Shown here: positions 17,214 through 26,968 of the stretch, piece by piece
Position numbering within the stretch: position 1 is the first letter of the stretch
Layout: each line of letters begins with the position of its first letter
Source: Pseudomonas sp. RIT288
GTDB taxonomy: Bacteria > Pseudomonadota > Gammaproteobacteria > Pseudomonadales > Pseudomonadaceae
Direction of reading: 5' to 3'
Length of the DNA stretch: 64,000 nucleotides
Assembly: GCF_000631985.1 (NCBI RefSeq)
Contig: NZ_JFYN01000005.1
Coordinates: 124,001 to 188,000, forward strand
Notes under the pieces: generated by a model
Databases searched by the model: none
Seen by the model: the letters and a program-made list of their open reading frames with translations, nothing else
Told to the model about the DNA's origin: nothing
Program-made: the position numbers and the translations under genes

Positions 17214-18815
17214 ATGCAAAGATCCACCCTCAAACCACTCTTGATCACCCTGGCCCTGACCGCCATAACTCCAATCGCCAACGCAGCCACCACCCTGGTC
17301 TACTGCTCCGAAGCCAGCCCCGCAGGCTTCGACCCCAGCCAATACACCAGCGGCACCGACTTCGACGCCTCCGCCGAAACCGTCTTCAACCGCCTCACCC
17401 AATTCAAACGCGGCGGCACCGAAGTCGAACCCGGCCTGGCAACCAACTGGGACGTAAGCCCGGACGGCCTCCAGTACACCTTCCACCTGCGCCAAGGTGT
17501 GAAGTTCCACACCACCGACTACTTCAAACCCACCCGCGATTTCAATGCCGACGACGTGCTGTTCACCTTCCAGCGCCTGCTCGATCCGGATAACGCCTTC
17601 CGCAAGGCCTACCCCGCCGAGTCCCCGTACTTCACCGACATGGGCCTGAACACCACGATCAAATCGGTCGAAAAACTCGACGACAACACCGTGCGTTTCA
17701 ACCTGAACAACGTCGACGCCGCGTTCGTGCAAAACCTCGCCATGAGCTTCGCCTCGGTGCAGTCAGCCGAATACGCCGCCCAGTTATTAAAGGAAGGCAA
17801 AGCCGCCGACCTCAACCAGAAACCGGTGGGCACCGGCCCGTTCGTGTTCAAGCGTTACCAGAAGGACTCGCAGATCCGCTACGCCGCCAACCGGGCCTAC
17901 TGGAAACCCGAAGACGTGAAGATCGACAACCTGATCTTCTCGATCACCCCCGACGCCGCTGTACGCCTGCAGAAACTCAAGACCGGCGAATGCCAGGTCA
18001 GCGGCTACCCGCGCCCGGCCGACATTGAAGTGATGGAGCAAGACCCGAACCTGCGCGTACTCAAGCAGGCCGGCTTCAACCTCGGCTTCCTCGCCTACAA
18101 CACCACCCATCCACCGCTGGATCAGCTCAAGGTCCGTCAGGCGCTGGACATGGCCATCGACAAACCGGCGATCATCAAAGCCGTTTACCAGAGTGCCGGA
18201 CAGTTGGCGCAAAACGCCTTGCCCCCAGCGCAATGGTCATATGACCCGAACATCAAGGACGCACCGTACGACCCGGTGAAAGCCAAGGCGCTACTCAAGG
18301 AAGCCGGGGTTGCACCGGGTACAACCATCAACTTGTGGGCGATGACCGTGCAGCGTGCGTCCAACCCGAACGCGCGGATGTCGGCGCAGATGATCCAGCA
18401 GGATTGGGACAAGATCGGGATCAAGGCCAACATCGTCAGCTACGAGTGGGGCGAGTACATCAAACGTGCGAAAAATGGCGAACACGACGCGATGATTTAT
18501 GGTTGGACGGGTGACAACGGCGATCCGGACAACTGGCTCGGCGTGCTCTACAGCTGCGCTGCGGTCAAGGGCAGCAACTACGCCAAGTGGTGCGACCCGG
18601 CCTACGACAAACTGGTGCAGCAGGCCAAGGTGACCACCGACAAGGCGCAACGGGTAAAACTGTATCAACAGGCGCAACTGATCCTTAAACAGCAGGTGCC
18701 GATCACACCGATCGCCAACTCCACGGTGTTCCAGCCGCTGCGCAAGGAAGTGACCGACTTCAAGATCAGTCCGTTTGGCCTTACGCCCTTCTATGGCGTG
18801 GGTATAAATAGGTAA
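17214..18815 (+). CDS. dppA1: Periplasmic dipeptide-binding protein, first of four paralogs
   Basis: A 533-aa family 5 substrate-binding protein for the dppBCDF transporter. The signal peptide covers residues 1-25 (cleavage after NAQ/NAA region, PIANA). The mature start TTLVYCSEASPAGFDP and the WTGDNGDPDNW loop match DppA; the Asp of this loop holds the peptide amino group in E. coli DppA. Cys pairs near the N-terminus and in SCAAV/KWCDP suggest conserved disulfides. It starts at ATG 17214. A hairpin downstream (18818-18871) separates it from the next paralog. The symbol follows PAO1 order and is tentative. Confidence 0.88.
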   Translation: MQRSTLKPLLITLALTAITPIANAATTLVYCSEASPAGFDPSQYTSGTDFDASAETVFNRLTQFKRGGTEVEPGLATNWDVSPDGLQYTFHLRQGVKFHTTDYFKPTRDFNADDVLFTFQRLLDPDNAFRKAYPAESPYFTDMGLNTTIKSVEKLDDNTVRFNLNNVDAAFVQNLAMSFASVQSAEYAAQLLKEGKAADLNQKPVGTGPFVFKRYQKDSQIRYAANRAYWKPEDVKIDNLIFSITPDAAVRLQKLKTGECQVSGYPRPADIEVMEQDPNLRVLKQAGFNLGFLAYNTTHPPLDQLKVRQALDMAIDKPAIIKAVYQSAGQLAQNALPPAQWSYDPNIKDAPYDPVKAKALLKEAGVAPGTTINLWAMTVQRASNPNARMSAQMIQQDWDKIGIKANIVSYEWGEYIKRAKNGEHDAMIYGWTGDNGDPDNWLGVLYSCAAVKGSNYAKWCDPAYDKLVQQAKVTTDKAQRVKLYQQAQLILKQQVPITPIANSTVFQPLRKEVTDFKISPFGLTPFYGVGINR

Positions 18816-18817
18816 CA

Positions 18818-18871
18818 CCAAGCCCCAAGGCGGCGCGCACAACGTGACTGCTGCACCGTTTTGGGGCTTGG
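18818..18871 (+). terminator. Hairpin after dppA1
   Basis: CCAAGCCCCAA / TTGGGGCTTGG, an 11-bp perfect stem with a 32-nt loop directly after the stop. It lacks a clear T tract, so termination or mRNA stabilisation are both possible. Confidence 0.55.
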
Positions 18872-19075
18872 TTTGCACCGTAAAAAACGGCCGCAAACGG
18901 TCAAATGCGTCAACTCTTATACAAATGCGACATTAAGGTACGTTCGTGCCACGCTTTGAGGCCGGCAGCCGCTCTGGATCTTGCATTGGGTATGGCCCCT
19001 GCATAAGTATCCGCAGGCACGACTCACGAGGTCGTACCTCAATATTAAAAAATGACAACAAATCATGAGGCCAAC

Positions 19076-20701
19076 ATGCTTAAACACGCGGTCATTCCGT
19101 TTTTAGTCGGCGCAGGCTTGTTAGCCTCCGCACCTTTCGCATCCGCTGCGACTAACCTGGTGTTCTGCTCCGAAGGGAGCCCGGCCGGTTTTGATCCAGG
19201 CCAGTACACCACCGGAACCGACTTCGACGCCTCAGCCGAAACCATGTTCAACCGTCTGAGCCAGTTCGAGCGTGGCGGCACCGCCGTTATCCCGGGCCTG
19301 GCCACCAGCTGGGACATTTCCCCGGACGGCCTGACGTACACCTTCCACCTGCGCGAAGGCGTCAAGTTCCACACCACCCCGTATTTCAAGCCGACTCGTG
19401 AGTTCAACGCCGACGATGTGCTGTTCACCTTTAATCGCATGATTAACAAGGATGACCCGTTCCGTAAGGCGTACCCGACCGAATTCCCGTACTTCACCGA
19501 CATGGGGATGGACACCAACATCACCAAGATCGATAAAGTCGACGACCACACCGTCAAGTTCACGCTGAAAGAAGTCGACGCCGCGTTCATCCAGAACATG
19601 GCCATGAGCTTCGCCTCGATCCAGTCCGCCGAGTACGCTGCCCAGCTGCTCAAGGAAGGCAAGGCTGCCGACATCAACCAGAAGCCGATCGGCACTGGCC
19701 CGTTCGTGTTCAAGAGCTACCAGAAAGACTCCAACATCCGCTATACCGGCAACAAGGACTACTGGAATCCTTCCGACGTGAAGATCGACAACCTGATCTT
19801 CGCCATCACCACCGACCCGTCGGTCCGTATCCAGAAACTGAAAAAGAACGAGTGCCAGGTCACCCTGTTCCCGCGTCCGGCGGATCTCGCGGCGCTCAAG
19901 GCCGACAAGACCCTGAAGATGCCTGACCAGGCCGGTTTCAACCTGGGCTACATCGCCTACAACGTGATGGACAAGGTCAAGGGCAGCAACGAGGCTAACC
20001 CGCTGGCTGACCTGCGCGTACGTCAGGCACTGGACATGGCGGTGAACAAGCCGCAGATCATCGATTCGGTTTACCAGGGCGCCGGCCAGTTGGCCGTCAA
20101 CGCCATGCCGCCGACCCAGTGGTCCTACGACACCACCATCAAGGACGCCAAGTACGATCCTGAAAAAGCCAAGCAACTGCTCAAGGAAGCTGGCGTCAAG
20201 GAAGGTACCGAGATCGTGCTGTGGGCAATGCCGGTGCAGCGTCCGTACAACCCGAACGCCAAACTGATGGCTGAAATGCTCCAGTCCGACTGGGCCAAGA
20301 TCGGCTTGAAAGTGAAGATCACCAGCTACGAGTGGGGCGAGTACATCAAGCGCTCCAAAGGTGGCGAGAACCAGGCCATGATCATTGGCTGGAGCGGTGA
20401 CAATGGTGACCCGGACAACTGGCTGAACGTGCTGTTCGGCTGCGACTCGCTCAGCGGCAACAACTTCTCCAAGTGGTGCGACAAGAAGTTCGACGGCCTC
20501 GTCAAGGAAGCCAAGCGCACGACCGACCAGGGCAAGCGCACCGAACTGTACAAACAGGCGCAACACGTCCTCAAAGATGCAGTCCCAATGACACCTATCG
20601 CTCACTCGACGGTGTACCAACCCATGCGCGCCAACGTGCAGGACTTCAAGATCAGCCCATTCGGCTTGAACTCCTTCTACGGCGTCAGCGTCAGCAATTA
20701 A
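19076..20701 (+). CDS. dppA2: Periplasmic dipeptide-binding protein, second paralog
   Basis: A 541-aa family 5 binding protein with a signal peptide at residues 1-24 (FASA). It has the same NLVFCSEGSPAGFDPGQYTT opening, GDNGDPDNWL loop and C-terminal KISPFGLNSFYGV as its neighbours. The start is ATG 19076, preceded by GAGG; an in-frame ATG at 19052 would add eight residues before the signal peptide and is less likely. Its own 260-bp upstream gap and downstream terminator suggest separate regulation from dppA1. Confidence 0.9.
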   Translation: MLKHAVIPFLVGAGLLASAPFASAATNLVFCSEGSPAGFDPGQYTTGTDFDASAETMFNRLSQFERGGTAVIPGLATSWDISPDGLTYTFHLREGVKFHTTPYFKPTREFNADDVLFTFNRMINKDDPFRKAYPTEFPYFTDMGMDTNITKIDKVDDHTVKFTLKEVDAAFIQNMAMSFASIQSAEYAAQLLKEGKAADINQKPIGTGPFVFKSYQKDSNIRYTGNKDYWNPSDVKIDNLIFAITTDPSVRIQKLKKNECQVTLFPRPADLAALKADKTLKMPDQAGFNLGYIAYNVMDKVKGSNEANPLADLRVRQALDMAVNKPQIIDSVYQGAGQLAVNAMPPTQWSYDTTIKDAKYDPEKAKQLLKEAGVKEGTEIVLWAMPVQRPYNPNAKLMAEMLQSDWAKIGLKVKITSYEWGEYIKRSKGGENQAMIIGWSGDNGDPDNWLNVLFGCDSLSGNNFSKWCDKKFDGLVKEAKRTTDQGKRTELYKQAQHVLKDAVPMTPIAHSTVYQPMRANVQDFKISPFGLNSFYGVSVSN

Positions 20702-20708
20702 GAAGATA

Positions 20709-20746
20709 CAGCGGCGACGTTTCAGGCGGCGCCGCTGTTTTTTTTC
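20709..20746 (+). terminator. Rho-independent terminator after dppA2
   Basis: CAGCGGCG / CGCCGCTG stem followed by nine T. The remaining bases to 21004 hold a GAGTC-TTTAG-GACTC hairpin and the dppA3 leader, with no gene seen. Confidence 0.9.
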
Positions 20747-21004
20747 TGCCGACTAGCCAGGAATTTGCCTACAGCCATTTCCACCCTGCTCTGACAGGGA
20801 GGTTCATGACATGTTGCTTTTTCCTACGAGTCTTTAGGACTCAGCGCATTTACTGCCAGACCCACGGCCCCTACCGTCGGGTTCTGACCAGTTTCTGCGT
20901 GGGCCATCGGCTTGCTGTACGTACTGGATTGAGCTCAATGCAACCTCAACGTCCCTGGAGGGGATCGCGGTGCATTGAACACCACAACAAAAAGAGGGAG
21001 CGTC

Positions 21005-22603
21005 ATGCGCCATACCTTGGTTTTTTCCGCATTGCTGGGCGCCGGCCTGTTGGCCGCCACGTCCGCCAGTTACGCCGCCAGCGACAGCCTGGTGTTCTGC
21101 TCCGAAGGCAGCCCGGCGGGTTTCGATACCGCGCAGTACACGACCGCGACCGATAACGATGCCGCCGAACCGCTGTACAACCGTCTGGTCGAGTTCGAAA
21201 AAGGCGCGACCAACGTCGTACCCGGACTGGCAACCAAGTGGGATATTTCCGAGGATGGTCTGAAGTACACCTTTCACCTGCGTGAAGGTGTGAAGTTTCA
21301 TACCACGCCGTACTTCAAACCGACGCGCGACTTCAACGCCGACGACGTGCTGTTCACGTTTAACCGCATGCTCGATCCGCAACAGCCATTCCGTAAGGCT
21401 TATCCGACCGAATTCCCGTATTTCAACGGGATGAGCCTGAACAAGAACATCGCCAGGGTTGAAAAGACCGGGCCGCTGACCGTGGAGTTCACGCTCAACA
21501 GCGTCGACGCCGCGTTCATCCAGAACATCGCCATGAGCTTCGCTGCCATCCTGTCCGCCGAATACGCCGACAAGCTGCTGGCCGAAGGCAAGCCGAGCGA
21601 CATCAACCAGAAACCGGTCGGTACCGGACCGTTCGTGTTCAAGAGCTATCAGAAGGATTCGAACATCCGCTACACCGGTAACGAGCATTACTGGGACCCG
21701 AGCCGGGTCAAGCTGAAGAACCTGATCTTCGCGATCAACACCGACGCTTCGGTGCGCGTGCAGAAGCTCAAGGCCGGCGAATGCCAGATCACCCTGCATC
21801 CGCGCCCTGCCGACGTCGAAGCGCTGAAAGCCGACTCGAAACTGCAGCTGATTTCCAAGCCCGGCTTCAACCTCGGGTACATCGCCTACAACGTGCGCCA
21901 CAAGCCCTTCGATCAGCTTGAAGTGCGTCAGGCGCTGGACATGGCGGTGAATAAACAAGGGATTCTCAACGCCGTTTATCAAGGCGCCGGGCAACTGGCC
22001 GTCAACGCCATGCCACCGACCCAGTGGTCCTACGACGACACCATCAAAGACGCCGCCTACAACCCGGAAAAAGCCCGCGAGCTGCTCAAGGCTGCCGGCG
22101 TCAAGGAAGGCACCGAAATCACCCTGTGGGCGATGCCGGTACAGCGTCCGTATAACCCGAACGCCAAATTGATGGCCGAGATGCTCCAGGCTGACTGGGC
22201 GAAGATCGGTCTGAAAGTGAAGATTGTCAGCTACGAATGGGGCGAGTACATCAAGCGCACCAAGAATGGCGAGCACGACATCAGCCTGATCGGCTGGACC
22301 GGCGACAACGGTGATCCGGACAACTGGCTGGGCACCCTGTACAGCTGTGACGCGATTGGCGGCAACAACTATTCCATGTGGTGCGATCCGGCTTACGACA
22401 AGCTGATCAAAGAGGCCAAGGTCGTCACCGACCGCGACCAGCGCACCACGCTCTACAAACAGGCGCAGCAGTTGCTCAAGCAGCAAGTGCCAATCACGCC
22501 TGTGGCCCACTCGACGGTCAACCAGCCGTTAAGCGCCAGGGTTGAAGGCTTCAAAGTCAGCCCCTTCGGTCGCAATGTGTTCTCGGGCGTCAGTATCGAT
22601 TAA
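21005..22603 (+). CDS. dppA3: Periplasmic dipeptide-binding protein, third paralog
   Basis: A 532-aa family 5 binding protein, signal peptide residues 1-24 (cleavage after SYA). It shows SLVFCSEGSPAGFD, GWTGDNGDPDNWLG and the cysteine pair SCDA/MWCDP. The start is ATG 21005 after GAGGGAG; an upstream in-frame ATG at 20975 lacks an RBS. The leader contains CACAACAAAAAGAGG, resembling a Crc/Hfq CA motif. In P. aeruginosa, mdpA and psdR lie between dppA2 and dppA3 (from memory); here there is only a 300-bp gap. Confidence 0.9.
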   Translation: MRHTLVFSALLGAGLLAATSASYAASDSLVFCSEGSPAGFDTAQYTTATDNDAAEPLYNRLVEFEKGATNVVPGLATKWDISEDGLKYTFHLREGVKFHTTPYFKPTRDFNADDVLFTFNRMLDPQQPFRKAYPTEFPYFNGMSLNKNIARVEKTGPLTVEFTLNSVDAAFIQNIAMSFAAILSAEYADKLLAEGKPSDINQKPVGTGPFVFKSYQKDSNIRYTGNEHYWDPSRVKLKNLIFAINTDASVRVQKLKAGECQITLHPRPADVEALKADSKLQLISKPGFNLGYIAYNVRHKPFDQLEVRQALDMAVNKQGILNAVYQGAGQLAVNAMPPTQWSYDDTIKDAAYNPEKARELLKAAGVKEGTEITLWAMPVQRPYNPNAKLMAEMLQADWAKIGLKVKIVSYEWGEYIKRTKNGEHDISLIGWTGDNGDPDNWLGTLYSCDAIGGNNYSMWCDPAYDKLIKEAKVVTDRDQRTTLYKQAQQLLKQQVPITPVAHSTVNQPLSARVEGFKVSPFGRNVFSGVSID

Positions 22604-22687
22604 CCCAACCGATTAGCCGCAACGCTGAGGGGGACCGTCTACCCCCTCACGCAAGCGCTTTGCCGAAATTCGCCAATCAGGTCTTTT

Positions 22688-22699
22688 GCAAACGTTTGC
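22688..22699. promoter_or_regulatory. Perfect 12-bp palindrome upstream of the porin gene
   Basis: GCAAACGTTTGC, 81-92 bp before the opdP ATG. It resembles a LacI-type operator with a central CG. The binding regulator is unknown. Confidence 0.4.
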
Positions 22700-22779
22700 G
22701 ATGTGTGAAATGAGTTCTAAACCAATAACCGGCCAACCCATAAAAGCCGGCATAAAAAGAAAGTAAAGGAGCTTCACCC

Positions 22780-24201
22780 ATGAAACTGAGCAGCACCGCG
22801 ATCCTGGCCCTGGCCATAAGCAGCATCACCGCTACGGCGTACGCAGAACCTGTAAGTCAGGAATTCGTACCGACCACTCTGGCCGGCAGCAGCGCCCAAA
22901 GCGAGGCCAAAGGCTTTATCGAAGGTCAAAGCCTGGGCGGCACCACACGCAACTGGTACGCCAACGAACTGAAGCGTCGGGATGACACCTTCAGCTACGT
23001 TAAAAACAGCGACAAGAACACATCGCCATTGGTGAAAACACCGACCCCACGTCGTATCAACTGGGTTCAAGGCACCATCGTCAACTACACCTCGGGCTTC
23101 ACCCAAGGCACCGTCGGTGTCAGCACTGAAGTGGCCGCCTACAACGCCATCGTCCTGGACCGTGACCGCAAGGACATCGCCGGCGGCTCCAACCGCACCC
23201 TGGCGCACTCCGACGGCGACGCTGTCGACCAGTGGAGCAAACTGGGTCTGGCCAACGTCAAGTTCCGTGTTTCCAACACCACGCTGACCGCGGGTCGCCA
23301 GAACTTCAGCACACCGATCGTCGACGTTATCGGCAACCGTCCGCTGCCTTCAAGCTTTGAAGGGATCAGCCTGCACAGCGAAGAACTGAACAACCTGTCG
23401 TTCGACCTGGCCGGTTTCGACCGTGTTTCGCCTCGTACCGAGCAGAGCCTGTCGAAGTTCCGCACCGAGTACTCGGCCACTGGCGTTGAAACCGACAAGG
23501 TTTACACCGCTGGCGTGAACTACCAGCCTCTTAAGAGCCTGAAAACCAGCCTCTACGTAGCCAACGTTGAAGACTTCTGGAACCAGTACTACTTCGGCGG
23601 CACCCACGAACTGGGTGATAGCCAGGTGCTGAGCCTGACCACCGGCCTGAACTACTACAAGACCGTCGACGAAGGCAAAAAGTTGATGGGCAACATCGAC
23701 AACGACACCTACTCGCTGTCGTTCGGCCTGACTCACCAGGCACACAGCCTGACCTTCTCCTACCAGCAAGTGAACGGTAACGAGTACTTCGACTACCTGC
23801 ACGAAACCAACGGCATCTACCTGGCCAACTCCCTGCTGTCGGACTTCAACGGCCCGAACGAGAAATCCTTCCAGATCGCCTACGGCATCAACATGGCCGA
23901 ATACGGCGTACCAGGCCTGAAGTTCAACATCTACCAGGCTCGTGGCTGGGGCATCGACGGTACTCACTACACCGGCACCGCCTACACCGATCCGGGCGCC
24001 AAGCGCGGCGACCTGAGCCTGATGGACGGTGAAAGCCACTACGAATACGGTGTCGGTGCTTCCTACGCTGTGCAGAGCGGCCCTCTGAAGGCCACCGCGA
24101 TTCGCGCGACTTACACCACTCACCGCGCGAGCGAGCACCAGGCTGACGGCAACATCAACGAGTTCCGTCTCGTGACCACGATTCCATTCAACATCCTGTA
24201 A
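22780..24201 (+). CDS. opdP: OprD-family outer-membrane porin, probably dipeptide-specific
   Basis: A 473-aa 18-stranded OprD-type porin with a signal peptide at residues 1-22 (TAYA). Family landmarks are EGQSLGGTTRNWYANELKRR near the mature N-terminus, the TLTAGRQNF and GNRPLPSSFEGI loops, and a barrel ending in aromatic-flanked strands with NEFRLVTTIPFNIL. It lies between dppA3 and dppA4, where P. aeruginosa encodes the glycine-glutamate porin OpdP. AAAGGAG is 13 bp before the ATG. Substrate specificity rests on context. Confidence 0.85.
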   Translation: MKLSSTAILALAISSITATAYAEPVSQEFVPTTLAGSSAQSEAKGFIEGQSLGGTTRNWYANELKRRDDTFSYVKNSDKNTSPLVKTPTPRRINWVQGTIVNYTSGFTQGTVGVSTEVAAYNAIVLDRDRKDIAGGSNRTLAHSDGDAVDQWSKLGLANVKFRVSNTTLTAGRQNFSTPIVDVIGNRPLPSSFEGISLHSEELNNLSFDLAGFDRVSPRTEQSLSKFRTEYSATGVETDKVYTAGVNYQPLKSLKTSLYVANVEDFWNQYYFGGTHELGDSQVLSLTTGLNYYKTVDEGKKLMGNIDNDTYSLSFGLTHQAHSLTFSYQQVNGNEYFDYLHETNGIYLANSLLSDFNGPNEKSFQIAYGINMAEYGVPGLKFNIYQARGWGIDGTHYTGTAYTDPGAKRGDLSLMDGESHYEYGVGASYAVQSGPLKATAIRATYTTHRASEHQADGNINEFRLVTTIPFNIL

Positions 24202-24251
24202 AAACCGCCAACCGACGGCTGGCTCATGACGAGTCGGCCGTTCGGTTTTTG
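24201..24251 (+). terminator. Possible terminator after opdP
   Basis: AAAACCG ... CGGTTTTT with an imperfect interior GACGGCTGGCTC / GAGTCGGCCGTT stem, in the 77-bp gap before dppA4. It may attenuate rather than fully stop transcription. Confidence 0.5.
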
Positions 24252-24278
24252 TCTTCAACCGATTGCAGAGGGTTATCG

Positions 24279-25874
24279 ATGAAAATGCTTCCCCTACGTG
24301 CGGCCGTTGCTGCCGCGTTGTTGAGCGCCGCCATCGGCGTCTCGGCCAAACCCTTGGTGGTCTGCACCGAAGCCAGCCCGGAAGGCTTCGATATGGTCCA
24401 GTACACAACTGCAGTCACTGCCGATGCGGTGGCCGAAACGATCTTCAATCGTCTGGCGGACTTCAAGCCCGGCACCACCGAAGTGATTCCGGCGCTCGCC
24501 GAGTCCTGGGACATCAGTGAAGACGGCCTGACCTATACGTTTCACCTGCGCAAAGGCGTCAAGTTTCACACCACCGAATACTTCAAGCCGACCCGCGACA
24601 TGAACGCCGACGACGTGGTCTGGAGCTTCCAGCGTCAGCTGGACCCGAATCACCCATGGCACAAACTGTCGAGCGTGGGCTTCCCGTACTTTGAAAGCAT
24701 GGGCTTCAAGGAACTGCTCAAAAGCGTGGAAAAAGTCGACGACAACACGGTCAAGTTCACCCTGACCCGCCGCGAAGCGCCGTTTTTGGCCGACATCGCC
24801 ATGGCGTTTTCCTCGATCTACCCGGCCGAATACGCCGACCAGTTGCTCAAGTCCGGCAAGACCGGCGACCTCAACAACAAGCCAGTCGGCACCGGCCCGT
24901 TTATCTTCCAGCGCTACGCAAAAGATGCGCAGGTGCGCTTCAAGGCCAACCCGGACTACTTCCGTGGCAAGGCACCGGCCGACGCGCTGATCCTGGCGAT
25001 CGCCACCGACAACAACGTGCGCCTGCAGAAGCTCAAGGCCAACGAGTGCCAGATCGCGCTGTATCCGAAACCGGACGACATCCCGAGCATCAAGAAAGAC
25101 AGCAACCTGAAAGTCGACGAACTGGATGCGATGACCGTCTCGTACATCGCCATGAACACCCAGCACAAATACATCAGCGACGTGCGCGTGCGTAAGGCCA
25201 TCGACATCGCCTTCGACAAGGAAGCCTACGTCAACGCGCTGTTCGGCAAAGGCAATGCCTCGGTGGCGGTCAACCCGTACCCGCCGACGCTGCTGGGCTA
25301 TAACCACGACCTGAAGAACCCGCCACGCGATCTGGACAAGGCCCGTGCCCTGCTCAAGGAGGCCGGGGTTCCGGAAGGCACCGTGTTTACTCTGTTTACC
25401 CGTAACGGCGGCGGCCCGACCAACCCGAATCCGATGCTCGGCGCGCAGATGATGCAGGCTGACCTGGCGAAAGTCGGAATCAAGATCGACATCCGCGTCA
25501 TGGAATGGGGCGAAATGCTCAAACGCGCCAAGGCCGGCGAGCACGACATGGTGTCGGCCGGATGGGCGGGCGACAACGGCGACCCGGATAACTTCCTGAC
25601 GCCTATGCTCAGTTGCGAAGCGGCCAAGAACGGCGAAAACTACGCGCGCTGGTGCAACCAGAAATTCCAGGCACTGCTCGACGAAGCACGGGCTAAAGTA
25701 GATCCGGCCGAACGCGCCAGACTCTATGAACAGGCTCAGGTGCTGTTTAATCAGGATCAACCGTGGATCAGCATGGCCCACACCCGTATGTTTACCGCAA
25801 TGCGCAACAATGTAGAGGGTTATCACATCAGCCCTCTCACAACCAATAACTTCGCCACCACCCAGGTGAAGTAG
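24279..25874 (+). CDS. dppA4: Periplasmic dipeptide-binding protein, fourth paralog
   Basis: A 531-aa family 5 binding protein with a signal peptide at residues 1-23 (GVSA) and mature start KPLVVCTEASPEGFDMVQYT. It has the GWAGDNGDPDNFL loop with Phe instead of Trp, as in E. coli DppA. It is the most divergent of the four and the one directly upstream of the permease genes, so probably the cognate core receptor. The start is ATG 24279 (MKMLPL); a second ATG at 24285 is possible. Confidence 0.9.
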   Translation: MKMLPLRAAVAAALLSAAIGVSAKPLVVCTEASPEGFDMVQYTTAVTADAVAETIFNRLADFKPGTTEVIPALAESWDISEDGLTYTFHLRKGVKFHTTEYFKPTRDMNADDVVWSFQRQLDPNHPWHKLSSVGFPYFESMGFKELLKSVEKVDDNTVKFTLTRREAPFLADIAMAFSSIYPAEYADQLLKSGKTGDLNNKPVGTGPFIFQRYAKDAQVRFKANPDYFRGKAPADALILAIATDNNVRLQKLKANECQIALYPKPDDIPSIKKDSNLKVDELDAMTVSYIAMNTQHKYISDVRVRKAIDIAFDKEAYVNALFGKGNASVAVNPYPPTLLGYNHDLKNPPRDLDKARALLKEAGVPEGTVFTLFTRNGGGPTNPNPMLGAQMMQADLAKVGIKIDIRVMEWGEMLKRAKAGEHDMVSAGWAGDNGDPDNFLTPMLSCEAAKNGENYARWCNQKFQALLDEARAKVDPAERARLYEQAQVLFNQDQPWISMAHTRMFTAMRNNVEGYHISPLTTNNFATTQVK

Positions 25875-25947
25875 ATAAGAAACTCCCGGCCTCCCTGACC
25901 CCAGGGTCGCCGGGCACGCCTAACCGGCTGATGAGGTACCACACACG

Positions 25948-26958
25948 ATGTTTAGTTTTATTGCCCGCCGACTGGGGTTATTGATCCCCACGTTTTTCGG
26001 CATCACCTTGCTGACTTTCGCGTTGATTCGCATGATTCCGGGCGACCCCGTGGAAGTGATGATGGGCGAACGTCGGGTCGACCCCGAAATGCACGCTCAG
26101 GCAATGGAACGCCTAGGTCTGAACAAACCGCTGTATGCCCAGTACCTGGACTACATCGGCAAACTGGCCCACGGCGATCTCGGCGAATCCCTGCGTACGC
26201 GTGAAAGCGTATGGACCGAGTTCACCTCCCTCTTCCCGGCGACCCTGGAACTGTCCATGGCCGCCCTGCTGTTCGCCGGCATCCTGGGTCTCCTGGCCGG
26301 GGTGATTGCGGCTCTAAAGCGAGGATCCCTGTTCGACCACGGGGTGATGGGCATCTCCCTGGCGGGGTATTCGATGCCGATCTTCTGGTGGGGCCTGATC
26401 CTGATCATGTTCTTCTCGGTGAGCCTGGGCTGGACCCCGGTGTCCGGGCGGATCGACCTTCTCTACGACATCGAGCCGCGCACCGGTTTCATGCTGATCG
26501 ACACGCTGCTGGCCGATGACATGGGCGCGTTCCTCGATGCCCTGCATCACCTGATCCTGCCGGCCATCGTGCTCGGCACCATTCCGCTGGCGGTGATCGC
26601 GCGGATGACCCGCTCGTCGATGCTCGAAGTGCTGCGCGAAGACTACATCCGTACCGCCCGGGCCAAAGGCCTGTCGCCGTCGCGCGTGGTGTTCGTGCAC
26701 GGCCTGCGCAACGCGCTGATTCCGGTCCTGACCGTGGTCGGCCTGCAAGTCGGCACCCTGCTGGCCGGTGCAGTCCTGACCGAAACCATCTTCTCCTGGC
26801 CCGGCATCGGTAAATGGCTGATCGAAGCCATCGGCGCCCGGGACTACCCGGTTGTGCAAAACGGCATCCTGTTAATCGCCTGCCTGGTGATTCTGGTCAA
26901 CTTCGTAGTGGACATCCTCTACGGCTTTGCCAACCCACGCATCCGTCATCAGCGCTGA
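25948..26958 (+). CDS. dppB: Dipeptide ABC transporter permease
   Basis: A 336-aa inner-membrane permease of the oligopeptide/dipeptide type, with the long first periplasmic loop and six helices usual for DppB. The EAA-type loop contacting the ATPases is visible at about residues 235-255 (ARAKGLSPSRVVFVHGLRNA). It begins the BCDF core, 73 bp after dppA4. It pairs with DppC to form the channel. Confidence 0.93.
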   Translation: MFSFIARRLGLLIPTFFGITLLTFALIRMIPGDPVEVMMGERRVDPEMHAQAMERLGLNKPLYAQYLDYIGKLAHGDLGESLRTRESVWTEFTSLFPATLELSMAALLFAGILGLLAGVIAALKRGSLFDHGVMGISLAGYSMPIFWWGLILIMFFSVSLGWTPVSGRIDLLYDIEPRTGFMLIDTLLADDMGAFLDALHHLILPAIVLGTIPLAVIARMTRSSMLEVLREDYIRTARAKGLSPSRVVFVHGLRNALIPVLTVVGLQVGTLLAGAVLTETIFSWPGIGKWLIEAIGARDYPVVQNGILLIACLVILVNFVVDILYGFANPRIRHQR

Positions 26959-26968
26959 GGTCCATACC

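Noticed and set aside
18985..19010. Sigma54 promoter before dppA2
   Set aside because: GG and GC have the right 10-bp spacing in GGTATGGCCCCTGC, but the -24 element poorly matches TGGCAC.
19052..19075. Upstream start for dppA2
   Set aside because: It would put eight polar residues before the signal peptide and lacks an RBS, while ATG 19076 has GAGG.
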